A stretch of 15,626 nucleotides of DNA from an uncultured Sutterella sp. (lineage in GTDB: Bacteria; Pseudomonadota; Gammaproteobacteria; Burkholderiales; Burkholderiaceae_F), in NCBI GenBank assembly GCA_905206345.1, contig CAJLGW010000050.1, forward strand, positions 1 through 15,626, read 5' to 3'. Made by a program: the position numbers and the translations under genes. Numbering within the stretch: position 1 is the stretch's first letter; every line of letters starts with the position of its first letter. The notes beneath the pieces were generated by a model, which had not been told where the DNA came from, did no database searches, and saw only the letters and a program-made list of their open reading frames with translations. Shown here in pieces: positions 1 through 7,039 of this stretch.

Positions 1-147
1 AGAGGTAATCGGCCTGGGATGAGGTTGGATAAATTCGTACTTTCGTCGAACAAAGCATTGTAGAAAATCTTAGGCATTAAATCTGTTAGCGTTTTTAATT
101 ATACATAAATAGATCAATATTAGATTTATATATAGATAATTGGTTCA

Positions 148-165
148 CAAAGTCTTTCGACTTTG
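148..165. other. small hairpin in AT-rich left-edge intergenic DNA
   Basis: Arms of 7 bp, CAAAGTC at 148-154 and GACTTTG at 159-165, enclose a TTTC tetraloop. It lies in about 210 bases of gene-free DNA between the left edge and dtd. No T-run follows on either strand, so I do not call it a terminator. No coding region or RNA gene was recognised in 1-213. Confidence 0.4.
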
Positions 166-175
166 CGCCATTCAT

Positions 176-200
176 CCCGCTAATGAATTAGCGGGGGTTT
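176..200. terminator. hairpin downstream of dtd, possible terminator
   Basis: A perfect 8-bp stem, CCCGCTAA at 176-183 and TTAGCGGG at 188-195, has a TGAA loop. On the plus strand it continues GGTTTCT, a short T-run. On the minus strand, in the direction of dtd, there is no T-run. It therefore resembles a weak terminator for a plus-strand gene left of the window. It could also be a stabilising 3' hairpin for the dtd transcript. Confidence 0.45.
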
Positions 201-213
201 CTGGCGAATTTCT

Positions 214-651
214 CTAAACTTCCAACCAAATCGTCACCGGCCCGTCATTAACGAGCCCCACTTGCATGTGAGCACCAAATTCTCCCGTCTCAACCTTCAA
301 GGGCGACTGACGGACAGCGCTCACAAAATGTTCGTACAGGCGCTCTCCCACATCGGGGGCGGCTGCCGGCGTAAAACTCGGACGCAAACCACGGGAAGTG
401 TCAGCCGCTAACGTAAATTGTGAAACCACCAAGAGTTCTCCACCGACGTCAGAGATGCTCTTATTCATTTTGCCGTTTTCGTCTTCAAAAATGCGATAGG
501 CCAATATTTTCTTAGCGAGTTTTTCGGCATTTTCTTCCGTATCTTCGCGTTGCGCGCAGACCAAAACCAAAAGGCCTTTACCGACTTCGCCAATGACCTT
601 CCCATCCACCGTCACTCGGGCTTCGCTTACGCGTTGCAATAATCCAATCAT
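214..651 (-). CDS. dtd: D-aminoacyl-tRNA deacylase (Dtd)
   Basis: Cytosolic proofreading enzyme that hydrolyses D-Tyr-tRNA(Tyr) and other D-aminoacyl-tRNAs, and achiral Gly-tRNA(Ala), so that D-amino acids stay out of protein. The 145-residue product has the usual family length. It carries both signature motifs: SQFTLA at residues 77-82, with the active-site Thr80, and GPVT at 137-140, which forms the cross-subunit chiral selectivity site in the dimer. A TTG codon lies one codon upstream (654-652). I chose the ATG at 651 because the protein then begins MIGLLQRV, as family members do, and an AAGGA ribosome site lies at a good distance before it. It follows tyrS on the same strand, a sensible partner since TyrRS can mischarge D-Tyr. 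A strong terminator at 669-713 separates the two, so dtd depends on readthrough or on a promoter I cannot see. Confidence 0.95.
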   Translation of the reverse strand: MIGLLQRVSEARVTVDGKVIGEVGKGLLVLVCAQREDTEENAEKLAKKILAYRIFEDENGKMNKSISDVGGELLVVSQFTLAADTSRGLRPSFTPAAAPDVGERLYEHFVSAVRQSPLKVETGEFGAHMQVGLVNDGPVTIWLEV

Positions 652-668
652 CAAAACGTCCTTTTACG

Positions 669-713
669 AAAAAAGCCAAGAGGCAGCAACTTCAGGCAAC
701 CGTCTTGGCTTTT
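669..713 (-). terminator. rho-independent terminator of tyrS
   Basis: An 11-bp inverted repeat (GCCAAGA at 675-681 with TCTTGGC at 703-709, extended by A/T pairs to 671-713) encloses a 21-nt loop. On the minus strand it is followed directly by six T residues (the A-run at 669-674). It lies 19 bases after the tyrS stop and about 18 bases before the dtd start codon. Confidence 0.8.
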
Positions 714-732
714 CTTTTAAGGTTCGAAAAAA

Positions 733-1971
733 TTAGTGAACCGTCACCTTAGCCCACTTACGCTTGCCTACCTGCAAAACGTAGGTGCCGGCTGCCAACT
801 TCAAACCGCGATCTTCAATGCGTTGGCCATCAACACGGACACCGCCTTGATCGATATTGCGATTTGCATCACTCGTAGAGGGGCAAAGACCGGCTTCTTT
901 AATCAATTTGCCGATGCCGATTTCACCGCCATCAGAAGCTACCGTCACTTCAGCAATGTCAGAAGGCATTTCGCCACCACGGAAGCGATTGTTAAATTCG
1001 ACTTCAGCGGCGTCAGCAGCGGCGGCATCATGGAAGCGCGTCACGATTTCCTTTGCCAACATCACCTTGGCATCACGCGGATTGCGACCTTCGCTGCATT
1101 CCTTCTTCAATTGCGTGAGTTCTGCGTTACTGCGAAGGCTCAACAAGTCGTACCAGTCCCACATCAAGGAGTCGGACACGGACATCACCTTACCGAACAT
1201 ATCGTTCGGAGCATCCGTAATACCGATGTAGTTGTGCTTAGACTTACTCATCTTATTGACGCCATCTAAGCCCACCAACAAGGGCATCGTCAAAATGCAT
1301 TGGGCTTCTTGATCGTATTGACGTTGCAATTCACGACCGACCAAAAGGTTAAAGCGTTGGTCAGAGCCACCCAATTCCAAATCGGCCTTCAATGCAACGC
1401 TATCGTAGCCTTGCATCAACGGGTAGAGAAGTTCGTGCATGGCAATCGGAGCGTTTTCTGCGTAGCGCTTAGCAAAATCATCACGCTCAAGCAAACGAGC
1501 CAAAGTGTAACGAGATGCTAAACGGATCATGTCCGTTGCCGACATCTTGTCAGACCACTCGGAGTTGTAACGAATTTCGGTCTTCTCACGATCCAAAATC
1601 AAACTGGCTTGATCCAAATAGGTCTTGGCGTTAATTTCAATTTGTTCACGGGACAAGGGCGGGCGCGTCACGTTACGACCGGAGGGGTCGCCGATGGCAG
1701 CCGTAAAGTCACCGATCAAGAAAATGACCGTGTGGCCCAAATCTTGCAATTGACGCAACTTGTTTAACACCACCGTGTGACCGATGTGGATGTCCGGTGC
1801 CGTGGGGTCTAAACCCAACTTGCAGCGCAACGGCACACCCGTGGCCATGGAGCGGGCAAGCTTTTGTTCAAAATCGCTTTCGACCAATAACGTATCAACG
1901 CCACGCTTGATCGTTGCCAACGCTTCCTTCACCTCAGGGGTCACAGGAAATTTCTTTTCAGATTCGCTCAT
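733..1971 (-). CDS. tyrS: tyrosyl-tRNA synthetase
   Basis: Class I aminoacyl-tRNA synthetase that charges tRNA(Tyr) with tyrosine at the cost of ATP, in the cytosol as a homodimer. The 412-residue product shows the HIGH motif exactly (residues 62-65) in a Rossmann core. It also has the tyrosine-site GGSDQ segment (201-205) and KMSKS (240-244). A C-terminal S4-type RNA-binding domain spans about 350-412. The HIGH/KMSKS pair and the length near 410 match the bacterial TyrRS subtype common in Burkholderiales. A GTG codon lies one codon upstream (1974-1972), but the GAGG ribosome site is correctly spaced only for the ATG at 1971. It is divergent from the M23 peptidase gene across 135 bases, which must hold both promoters. 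I saw no convincing T-box or other leader there. Confidence 0.97.
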   Translation of the reverse strand: MSESEKKFPVTPEVKEALATIKRGVDTLLVESDFEQKLARSMATGVPLRCKLGLDPTAPDIHIGHTVVLNKLRQLQDLGHTVIFLIGDFTAAIGDPSGRNVTRPPLSREQIEINAKTYLDQASLILDREKTEIRYNSEWSDKMSATDMIRLASRYTLARLLERDDFAKRYAENAPIAMHELLYPLMQGYDSVALKADLELGGSDQRFNLLVGRELQRQYDQEAQCILTMPLLVGLDGVNKMSKSKHNYIGITDAPNDMFGKVMSVSDSLMWDWYDLLSLRSNAELTQLKKECSEGRNPRDAKVMLAKEIVTRFHDAAAADAAEVEFNNRFRGGEMPSDIAEVTVASDGGEIGIGKLIKEAGLCPSTSDANRNIDQGGVRVDGQRIEDRGLKLAAGTYVLQVGKRKWAKVTVH

Positions 1972-2106
1972 CACAACCTCGAAAAACTTTTACAAAAAAA
2001 TCAAAGTCCTAAAAAAGATAAAAGCGGGCGAAATCCTCTATTTAAGGTAAAATACGCCTCATCTTCTTTTACCGTAACGACTTATTGTAGTCTATCCAAG
2101 CTGTCA

Positions 2107-3582
2107 ATGTCTGCTCCAAGTGTCTTAGCTAAGAATCTTCGCACGATTGGTTCTGGGGTTTTTGCAACCCTTCGAACCATGGCACAGACGTGGTTTGCGG
2201 TTATTCGTAGCCCCTATCGTCGTGCAGCCTTGGGCGCTCTCTTTACGGTTTTGCCTATTTCTGTCGGGATTGCCGCTTACACATTAGGCCCCGATGACGA
2301 AGAATATTTGGCGCGTGCTTCTCAACGCACCATTGAAACAACACTACCGATGCCTGCGATTGCCGATCGCATCACGCAGGTCACGACCACCCGTGCTTTT
2401 GCAACGCACACAACGGTCATTCGTCGTAACGATACGTTGGGTTCCATTTTCTCTCGCTTAGATATCGATGACAAAGAAGCTTTAAAGTTTGTTCGTCAAC
2501 AACCTCAAGCCTCTGCTTTATCGAACCCCCGCGAAGGCGTCTACGTTCAGGCTAAAGTTTCTCAAGACAAAAAGCTTCAATCCTTGAAGATTTTCTTGGA
2601 AGCACGTCAACGTGACCAAAAAGACAATGTCGTCTCCATCACGCAACGCAGTGGTAAGTTTGTGATTAATTCCAACCCGTTTGCTTACGAAACGCGTCAA
2701 ACCATGGCAGGCGGCGTTGTGAAAACCACCCTTTGGGACGCGGCTATTGAAGCGGGCTTACCTGAGAACGTCACCGCTCAAATCATGCAAGCGTTTGAGC
2801 GCAAATTTAAAGCTGGTTTCCAATTGGGCAACGGTGACGAATTCCGATTGATTTACGAACGCAAGTTCATGGATGGTGACTTTGTGCGCAATGGCAAGAT
2901 TCTTGCCTTGGCACTCACCCATCAAGGTCAAACGATGGAAACCTTTTGGGCCGATGACGGCACGCAAGACGGTGGTTTCTATGGTCTTGACGGCGAAACG
3001 ACGCAAATGGCCTTTATTCGTGTGCCGGTTGACGGTGCTCGTGTAACGTCAAGCTTTATGCCGATGCGTCGCCACCCGGTGACCGGTGTTTTGCGTCCGC
3101 ACTTGGGCACGGACTTCGGCGCTGCCAAGGGTAATAAAATTTATGCTGCCGCCGACGGTGAAATCACGCGCCGTCGCTTTGACCATGACGGTTACGGCCA
3201 CTATTTGATTATCACGCACGATAGCGATCGCACGTCGCTTTATGCTCATATGTCCAAGATTGCCGACGGCATGGTTGTGGGCAAGAAAGTGAAAAAAGGC
3301 GATGTGATCGGTTACGTGGGTGCCACGGGTTTGGCAACGGGCCCGCACTTGCACTACGAACTTCGCATGAACGATCGTCAGATTAACCCCTTGAAGGTTA
3401 ATTATCCTGATAAAGATCGTTTAACGAACGAAGAGCTCTACGATCTCTTAGCGCAAGCTCGACCGCTTACGACGCGTTTATCGTTAATCAACCGCATTCA
3501 ATCGGTTAAGCCTCAACCGAAGGCCAGCGTTGTGATCACAACTGAAAACACGCCTTCGAAGGCTCCCTCCAAGGCTCAATAG
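2107..3582 (+). CDS. membrane-anchored M23 metallopeptidase (MepM/OapA-like murein endopeptidase)
   Basis: Probable zinc endopeptidase that cleaves peptide cross-links in peptidoglycan on the periplasmic side. One N-terminal membrane segment (about residues 41-60, after a basic stretch SPYRR) anchors it. A LysM/OapA-like segment follows (about 100-130, HTTVIRRNDTLGSIF), then a Csd3/MepM-type middle domain (about 150-280). The C-terminal M23 domain (about 310-432) has the LytM zinc ligands H332 and D336 (HLGTD) and the HLH pair H414/H416, with the catalytic-type H381 in YAHMS. A 60-residue basic, Lys/Pro-rich tail ends the protein. The start ATG at 2107 has no good ribosome site, and M25 (ATG at 2179) is an alternative. 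A TAAAAT box at 2048-2053 could be its -10, but I see no good -35. anmK follows after 3 bases, which indicates co-transcription of a peptidoglycan cleavage and recycling pair. Confidence 0.9.
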   Translation: MSAPSVLAKNLRTIGSGVFATLRTMAQTWFAVIRSPYRRAALGALFTVLPISVGIAAYTLGPDDEEYLARASQRTIETTLPMPAIADRITQVTTTRAFATHTTVIRRNDTLGSIFSRLDIDDKEALKFVRQQPQASALSNPREGVYVQAKVSQDKKLQSLKIFLEARQRDQKDNVVSITQRSGKFVINSNPFAYETRQTMAGGVVKTTLWDAAIEAGLPENVTAQIMQAFERKFKAGFQLGNGDEFRLIYERKFMDGDFVRNGKILALALTHQGQTMETFWADDGTQDGGFYGLDGETTQMAFIRVPVDGARVTSSFMPMRRHPVTGVLRPHLGTDFGAAKGNKIYAAADGEITRRRFDHDGYGHYLIITHDSDRTSLYAHMSKIADGMVVGKKVKKGDVIGYVGATGLATGPHLHYELRMNDRQINPLKVNYPDKDRLTNEELYDLLAQARPLTTRLSLINRIQSVKPQPKASVVITTENTPSKAPSKAQ

Positions 3583-3585
3583 CAT

Positions 3586-4677
3586 ATGAGTTCCAAGATT
3601 TGTATCGGCATCATGTCAGGCACAAGCCTTGATGGTGCCGATGCCGTGGCTTGCGCATTTGAAGATGACAAAATCCAATTCTTAGGTCACTGCAACCTTG
3701 CCTTTGACGCTTCACTGAAAAAAGACCTCGAAGCCCTTTTAAAACCGGGTGAAAATGAAATCGAACGAATGGGGTCTATCGGCATTCGACTGGCCCACGT
3801 CTATGCCGAGGTCACGCAAAAGCTTATAAAGACACTTCAACTCACCCCAAACGATATTGATGCCATTGGCGTTCACGGTCAAACAATTCGTCATTGCCCG
3901 CAAGAGCATTTCACTGTTCAACTCAATAACCCGGCTTTAGTAGCTGAACTCACGGGAATCGACGTCATCGCTGACTTTCGCTCTCGTGATATGGCAGCTG
4001 GCGGCGAAGGCGCTCCTCTGGTACCTGCTTTTCATCAAGCGGTTTTTGCAGGAGACACCCCACGCGCCATTGTTAACATCGGTGGCATTGCTAATGTGAG
4101 CTTTTTAACAAAAGAGACCGTCACGGGCTTTGACTGTGGGCCCGGTAATACGCTTTTAGATACATGGTGCATGCAGCACAAAGGCATACCTTTTGATCAG
4201 GATGGAGCGTGGGCTGCAACGGGCAAAATTAATCACACGCTTTTAGACGCACTTTTTACCGATCCCTATTTCACACGCCAACCGCCCAAAAGCACGGGCC
4301 GCGAGTATTTCCATTTAGAGTGGATAAGAAAACGTTATCCTGCGATTGATGATTTAGCACCTGAAGACGTTGAACGTACGCTCGTTAAACTCACGGCGAT
4401 GGGAATTGGTGAAGCGATTGCCCAATCGTCACCCGACATTAAAGACCTTTTCATCTGCGGGGGTGGTGCTTTTAATCCCCTCATTCTCAGCGACCTGAAA
4501 GAAGCTGGGGTTAATGTCAAAACAACAGAAGTTTTGGGTGTGCATCCCATGCATGTAGAATCCATGGCTTTTGCTTGGTTGGCTCACTGTTTCTTAGTAA
4601 GAAAAGCCGGTAATCTTCCTGCCGTCACTCACGCAAAAGGGCCTCGTATTTTAGGGGCGCTTTATCCGGCATACTGA
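3586..4677 (+). CDS. anmK: anhydro-N-acetylmuramic acid kinase
   Basis: Cytosolic ATP-dependent enzyme that opens the 1,6-anhydro ring of anhydro-MurNAc recovered from peptidoglycan turnover and phosphorylates it to MurNAc-6-phosphate. The 363 residues match the normal family length. Visible signatures of the ASKHA/AnmK fold are GIMSGTSLDG (8-17, phosphate loop), GVHGQTIRH (95-103), DFRSRDMAAGGEGAPLVP (130-147, substrate loop), VNIGGIANV (163-171), GFDCGPGN (181-188, whose D183 corresponds to the catalytic base) and CGGGAFNP (291-298). The start lies 3 bases after the M23 stop, so the pair is probably translated from one mRNA. No terminator is visible after the stop; the array of 11-bp repeats begins 33 bases later. 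In many beta-proteobacteria erpA is the next gene, and here the AlbA_2 unit separates them. Confidence 0.96.
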   Translation: MSSKICIGIMSGTSLDGADAVACAFEDDKIQFLGHCNLAFDASLKKDLEALLKPGENEIERMGSIGIRLAHVYAEVTQKLIKTLQLTPNDIDAIGVHGQTIRHCPQEHFTVQLNNPALVAELTGIDVIADFRSRDMAAGGEGAPLVPAFHQAVFAGDTPRAIVNIGGIANVSFLTKETVTGFDCGPGNTLLDTWCMQHKGIPFDQDGAWAATGKINHTLLDALFTDPYFTRQPPKSTGREYFHLEWIRKRYPAIDDLAPEDVERTLVKLTAMGIGEAIAQSSPDIKDLFICGGGAFNPLILSDLKEAGVNVKTTEVLGVHPMHVESMAFAWLAHCFLVRKAGNLPAVTHAKGPRILGALYPAY

Positions 4678-4709
4678 CATTTCCTCGCCGACTTTTTGTC
4701 TAGCCATTC

Positions 4710-4772
4710 TTACTTGCCTGTTACTTGCTTCTTACTTGCTTCTTACTTGCTTTTTACTTGCTTTTTACTTGC
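4710..4772 (+). repeat. repeat cluster 1: six TTACTTGC copies at exact 11-bp spacing
   Basis: TTACTTGC starts at 4710, 4721, 4732, 4743, 4754 and 4765. All six copies are perfect, separated by 3-nt spacers (CTG, TTC, TTC, TTT, TTT). A step of 11 bp is close to one helical turn, so every site faces the same side of the DNA, as expected for cooperative protein binding. An AT-rich stretch follows (4773-4853). It contains a possible -10 (TATGAT at 4779 or TAAAAT at 4784) whose -35 region would fall inside the last repeats. It also contains one inverted copy, GCAAGTGA at 4815-4822. I infer an operator array for the downstream AlbA_2 gene. Confidence 0.9.
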
Positions 4773-4853
4773 CAAATTTATGATAAAATCTAATAAAAAG
4801 AAAACAAGAAAATAGCAAGTGATTGTTTATAAAAAAAATTATTTCAATCAAAC

Positions 4854-4894
4854 CTACTTGACTTCGACTTGTTTCTTACTTGCTTCTTACTTGC
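4854..4894 (+). repeat. repeat cluster 2: four ACTTG copies at 11-bp spacing, proximal to the AlbA_2 gene
   Basis: Copies start at 4854 (CTACTTGA), 4865 (CGACTTGT), 4876 (TTACTTGC) and 4887 (TTACTTGC). The outer two are degenerate but keep the ACTTG core and the exact 11-bp step. The cluster ends 42 bases before the ATG of the AlbA_2 gene. It lies 8 x 11 + 1 bp from the last copy of cluster 1, so the two clusters are nearly in phase. Confidence 0.88.
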
Positions 4895-4936
4895 TTAACT
4901 CGATTCCAAGAGAGCTTTCAAACTAGGATTTGAACC

Positions 4937-6382
4937 ATGGATAATATTCGATTAGTACAAGAAATAATTTCTCTTCCCAACGAAACACAATGGGTTGAAT
5001 TTAAGCACAATAATTTTGATCCCAACATGATTGGTCAAGATATTAGTGCATTAGCCAATGGCGCCGCTCTTTGTGAACGTGAAGCGGCTTATATGCTTTG
5101 GGGAGTCGATGATAAATCTCATGAAATTATCGGGACCCGTCTTAGTGAGTTTTCTAAAACCTGTGGTAATCAGGAATTAGGGGCATGGTTGCGCCAACTT
5201 TTAAGTAAAAATGCTGAATTTGAATTTGAAGAACTCGAAATTGATGGAAAAGCATTAGTGTTATTAACGATTGCCAAAGCCAAGGCCTACCCCGTCTCAT
5301 TTAAGAAAGAAAGCTATATTCGTAACGGTTCTTACACTAAGCGCTTAGGAGAGTTCCCTAATTTAGAAGCACAATTGTGGGATAAACTTCGCAATACGAA
5401 CTATGAAAAATCTCTTGCCAAATCAGATTTGTTGGAGACTCAAATATCTGAACTCTTGGACTATGACCAATACTTCGTATTAAGTCAAAGAAAACGACCT
5501 CAATCCTACACAGAGCATTTAAATTACTTAGAAAATGACGGCGTTATTTTTAAACAAGATAACGGACTCTTTTCGATTACTCGATTAGGGGCGTTGCTCT
5601 TTGCCAGAGACTTTCAGGAATTTCCCGACATACGCAGAAAAGCACTTCGCTTAGCCATTTTTCAAAGCGACACGAAATTGTCTTTGTTAAGGGAAATCAC
5701 TTTTGAGGAAGGTTATATCTCCGCTTTTCAACGTGTTCTTGACGTACTCAAAGGCGTGATTCCTGTCACTGAAGTATTTGATGGAGCACAGCGCAAAGAA
5801 AAAACGGCTTATCCTGAAATTGCAATCCGAGAAGCAATTGCCAATGCTCTTATTCACCAAGACTTTACAATCAATGGTACAGGTCCCGTTATTGAGGTAT
5901 TCGCTACGAAAATCGTCATTAGCAACCCAGGATGTCCTCTTATCGACCCCGTTCGAATCATTGATATGTCTCCCCGCACTCGCAATGAGAAATTGGCAAC
6001 GCTAATGCGAAGAATGCACCAATGCGAAGAGTTGGGAACCGGTTGGGACAAAATTGCTTATTGGTGTGAAAAATTCCAATTACCGGCGCCAAGCATTGAA
6101 ACCATTAATGACGACACTCGAGTTACGCTTTACACAAAACGACCTTTTGCTCAGATTCCTCCTGAGCACAAGAAATGGGCTTGTTACCTTCATGCCTGTA
6201 TGTGCTACGAAGAAGGGAAAGGACTAACAAATACGTCATTGCGCGAAAGATTCGGCTTGTCCAGTTCAGCCTCGGCGATGATTTCCCGATTGATTAAAGA
6301 AACTCTAGAAGCGGGACAAATTAAACCCTTGGATCCCAAAGCATCGCCACGCTACATGCAATACGTCCCCTATTGGGCTTAG
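4937..6382 (+). CDS. AlbA_2 (Schlafen-like) / GHKL ATPase / winged-helix protein, COG2865-type
   Basis: Predicted DNA-binding regulator with an ATP-binding module, often annotated as 'putative DNA binding domain-containing protein' or 'RecG-like'. It lacks the helicase motifs of RecG. In the 481 residues, an AlbA_2 domain comes first (about 14-140, with ETQWVEFKHNN at 16-26 and the SYIRNGS strand at 126-132). A linker/helical region follows. A GHKL-type ATPase comes next, with N-box REAIANALIHQDF (298-310; E299, N303) and glycine box GTGWDKI (367-373). A C-terminal winged helix covers about 410-475 (SLRERFGLSSSASAMISRLI). The start ATG has an AGGA site 8 bases upstream. It is a single gene lying between anmK and erpA, with phased ACTTGC repeats on both sides and its own terminator at 6413-6449. 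It appears more AT-rich than its neighbours, which suggests acquisition. Its true role is unknown; autoregulation through the repeats is inference. Confidence 0.85.
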   Translation: MDNIRLVQEIISLPNETQWVEFKHNNFDPNMIGQDISALANGAALCEREAAYMLWGVDDKSHEIIGTRLSEFSKTCGNQELGAWLRQLLSKNAEFEFEELEIDGKALVLLTIAKAKAYPVSFKKESYIRNGSYTKRLGEFPNLEAQLWDKLRNTNYEKSLAKSDLLETQISELLDYDQYFVLSQRKRPQSYTEHLNYLENDGVIFKQDNGLFSITRLGALLFARDFQEFPDIRRKALRLAIFQSDTKLSLLREITFEEGYISAFQRVLDVLKGVIPVTEVFDGAQRKEKTAYPEIAIREAIANALIHQDFTINGTGPVIEVFATKIVISNPGCPLIDPVRIIDMSPRTRNEKLATLMRRMHQCEELGTGWDKIAYWCEKFQLPAPSIETINDDTRVTLYTKRPFAQIPPEHKKWACYLHACMCYEEGKGLTNTSLRERFGLSSSASAMISRLIKETLEAGQIKPLDPKASPRYMQYVPYWA

Positions 6383-6386
6383 AATT

Positions 6387-6416
6387 TCACTTGCTGTCCA
6401 CTTGCTTTTCACTTGC
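6387..6416 (+). repeat. repeat cluster 3: three ACTTGC copies directly after the AlbA_2 stop
   Basis: Copies start at 6387 (TCACTTGC), 6398 (CCACTTGC) and 6409 (TCACTTGC), again exactly 11 bp apart. The first begins 4 bases after the stop codon. The last supplies the first bases of the terminator stem at 6413. These copies prefer C at position 2, where the upstream copies have T. Confidence 0.87.
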
Positions 6417-6449
6417 CTGACAAATTCTTTTTTGCCAGGCAATTTTATT
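6413..6449 (+). terminator. rho-independent terminator of the AlbA_2 gene
   Basis: Stem TTGCCTG (6413-6419) pairs with CAGGCAA (6436-6442). After one mismatch the pairing continues as CAAA (6421-6424) with TTTG (6431-6434), leaving a 6-nt loop. TTTTATT follows. It lies 30 bases after the stop codon and overlaps the last copy of repeat cluster 3. Confidence 0.75.
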
Positions 6450-6484
6450 AACCAATTGTTTTTAAAAAGATTTTCAAAATATTT

Positions 6485-6503
6485 TCACTTGCTTCTTACT
6501 TGC
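6485..6503 (+). repeat. repeat cluster 4: two ACTTGC copies beyond the terminator
   Basis: TCACTTGC at 6485-6492 and TTACTTGC at 6496-6503 are 11 bp apart and 76 bp (about 7 x 11 - 1) beyond the last copy of cluster 3. They lie past the AlbA_2 terminator and before the erpA terminator. The repeats therefore bound the unit rather than only the promoter. Confidence 0.85.
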
Positions 6504-6534
6504 TTAGCTTCTATTTTTCAGTTATTTCAAATAC

Positions 6535-6573
6535 AAAAACGGCTCGATTTCCCCAAAATAGAAATCAAGCCGT
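6535..6573 (-). terminator. rho-independent terminator of erpA
   Basis: ACGGCT-c-GATTTC (6539-6551) pairs with GAAATC-a-AGCCGT (6561-6573), giving 12 pairs with one mismatch and a 9-nt loop. On the minus strand it is followed by TTTTT (A-run 6535-6539). It lies 45 bases after the erpA stop codon. Confidence 0.82.
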
Positions 6574-6618
6574 CGATTGTTATCCCCGCCCAAAGAGCAA
6601 GGATTTAAAAATTATTTT

Positions 6619-6975
6619 CTAGACCGAGAAGGAAGAACCGCAACCGCAGGTGGTCACAGCATTCGGGTTACGAATGACAAATTGAGCACCCGTCAAATCT
6701 TCCTTAAAGTCGATTTCAGCGCCCACCAAATATTGGTAGCTCAAAGAGTCAATCAAAAGCATCACGCCATCTTTGACCATTTGGGCATCGTCATCGTTAA
6801 CGGTTTCATCAAATTGGAAACCGTATTGGAAACCGGCGCAGCCGCCGCCTTGCACAAAGACGCGTAACTTTAATTGATCATTACCTTCTTCTTCAATCAA
6901 GCTTTTAACTTTAGCAACAGCGGCATCCGTGAAATGAATCGGTTCCGGTGCCAACAATTCTTCGTTTTCTTGCAT
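6619..6975 (-). CDS. erpA: iron-sulfur cluster insertion protein ErpA
   Basis: A-type Fe-S carrier that receives clusters from the assembly scaffold and delivers them to apo-enzymes in the cytosol. The 118-residue product shows the three conserved ligand cysteines: C46 in GGGCAGF and C110/C112 in the C-terminal TCGCGSSFSV. The acidic leader plus ALAPEPI-like start is typical of ErpA rather than IscA. A TTG start two codons upstream is possible (6981). I chose the ATG at 6975 because AAGGA lies 6 bases upstream of it. It is monocistronic, with a promoter at 7012-7039 and a terminator at 6535-6573. In-window clients include MiaB, which needs two [4Fe-4S] clusters. A perfect dyad overlaps its promoter and may regulate it. 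Confidence 0.95.
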   Translation of the reverse strand: MQENEELLAPEPIHFTDAAVAKVKSLIEEEGNDQLKLRVFVQGGGCAGFQYGFQFDETVNDDDAQMVKDGVMLLIDSLSYQYLVGAEIDFKEDLTGAQFVIRNPNAVTTCGCGSSFSV

Positions 6976-7011
6976 GATCAATCCTTAAAACTTTCAAGTA
7001 GTGAAGAGTGG

Positions 7012-7039
7012 ATTATACGGTCTCTTTTGCACCTTGCAA
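7012..7039 (-). promoter_or_regulatory. sigma-70 type promoter of erpA
   Basis: Reading the minus strand, TTGCAA (7039-7034) lies 16 bases before a perfect TATAAT (7017-7012). Transcription would begin near 7005, giving a leader of about 30 bases to the ATG at 6975. The -35 and most of the spacer lie inside the dyad at 7021-7045. Confidence 0.7.

Noticed and set aside
1..213. tRNA gene or end of a coding gene at the left edge
   Set aside because: No cloverleaf, T-loop consensus or open frame with a recognisable family was found; only AT-rich DNA and two hairpins.
736..1269. 177-residue plus-strand reading frame opposite tyrS
   Set aside because: It is the antisense shadow of the clearly recognised tyrS, with no family signature or ribosome site. 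The same holds for the other frames opposite or inside known genes.
1975..2106. T-box or tyrosine-responsive leader upstream of tyrS
   Set aside because: The gap is short and AT-rich and shows no T-box consensus or specifier hairpin. T-boxes are also not expected in this group.
4710..4894. CRISPR array
   Set aside because: The repeating unit is only 11 bp with 3-nt spacers, without 20-40-bp repeats, unique spacers or cas genes.
4937..6382. ATP-dependent DNA helicase RecG
   Set aside because: Genes of this family are often so named, but no helicase Walker motifs or helicase domains are present. The domains are AlbA_2, GHKL-type ATPase and winged helix.
4710..6503. Plasmid-type replication origin with iterons
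   Set aside because: Phased direct repeats resemble iterons, but they lie in a chromosomal housekeeping region. The neighbouring protein has no replication-initiator motifs and the repeats flank the gene on both sides.
6577..6867. 96-residue plus-strand reading frame opposite erpA
   Set aside because: Antisense to erpA, which has all ligand cysteines, a ribosome site, a promoter and a terminator.
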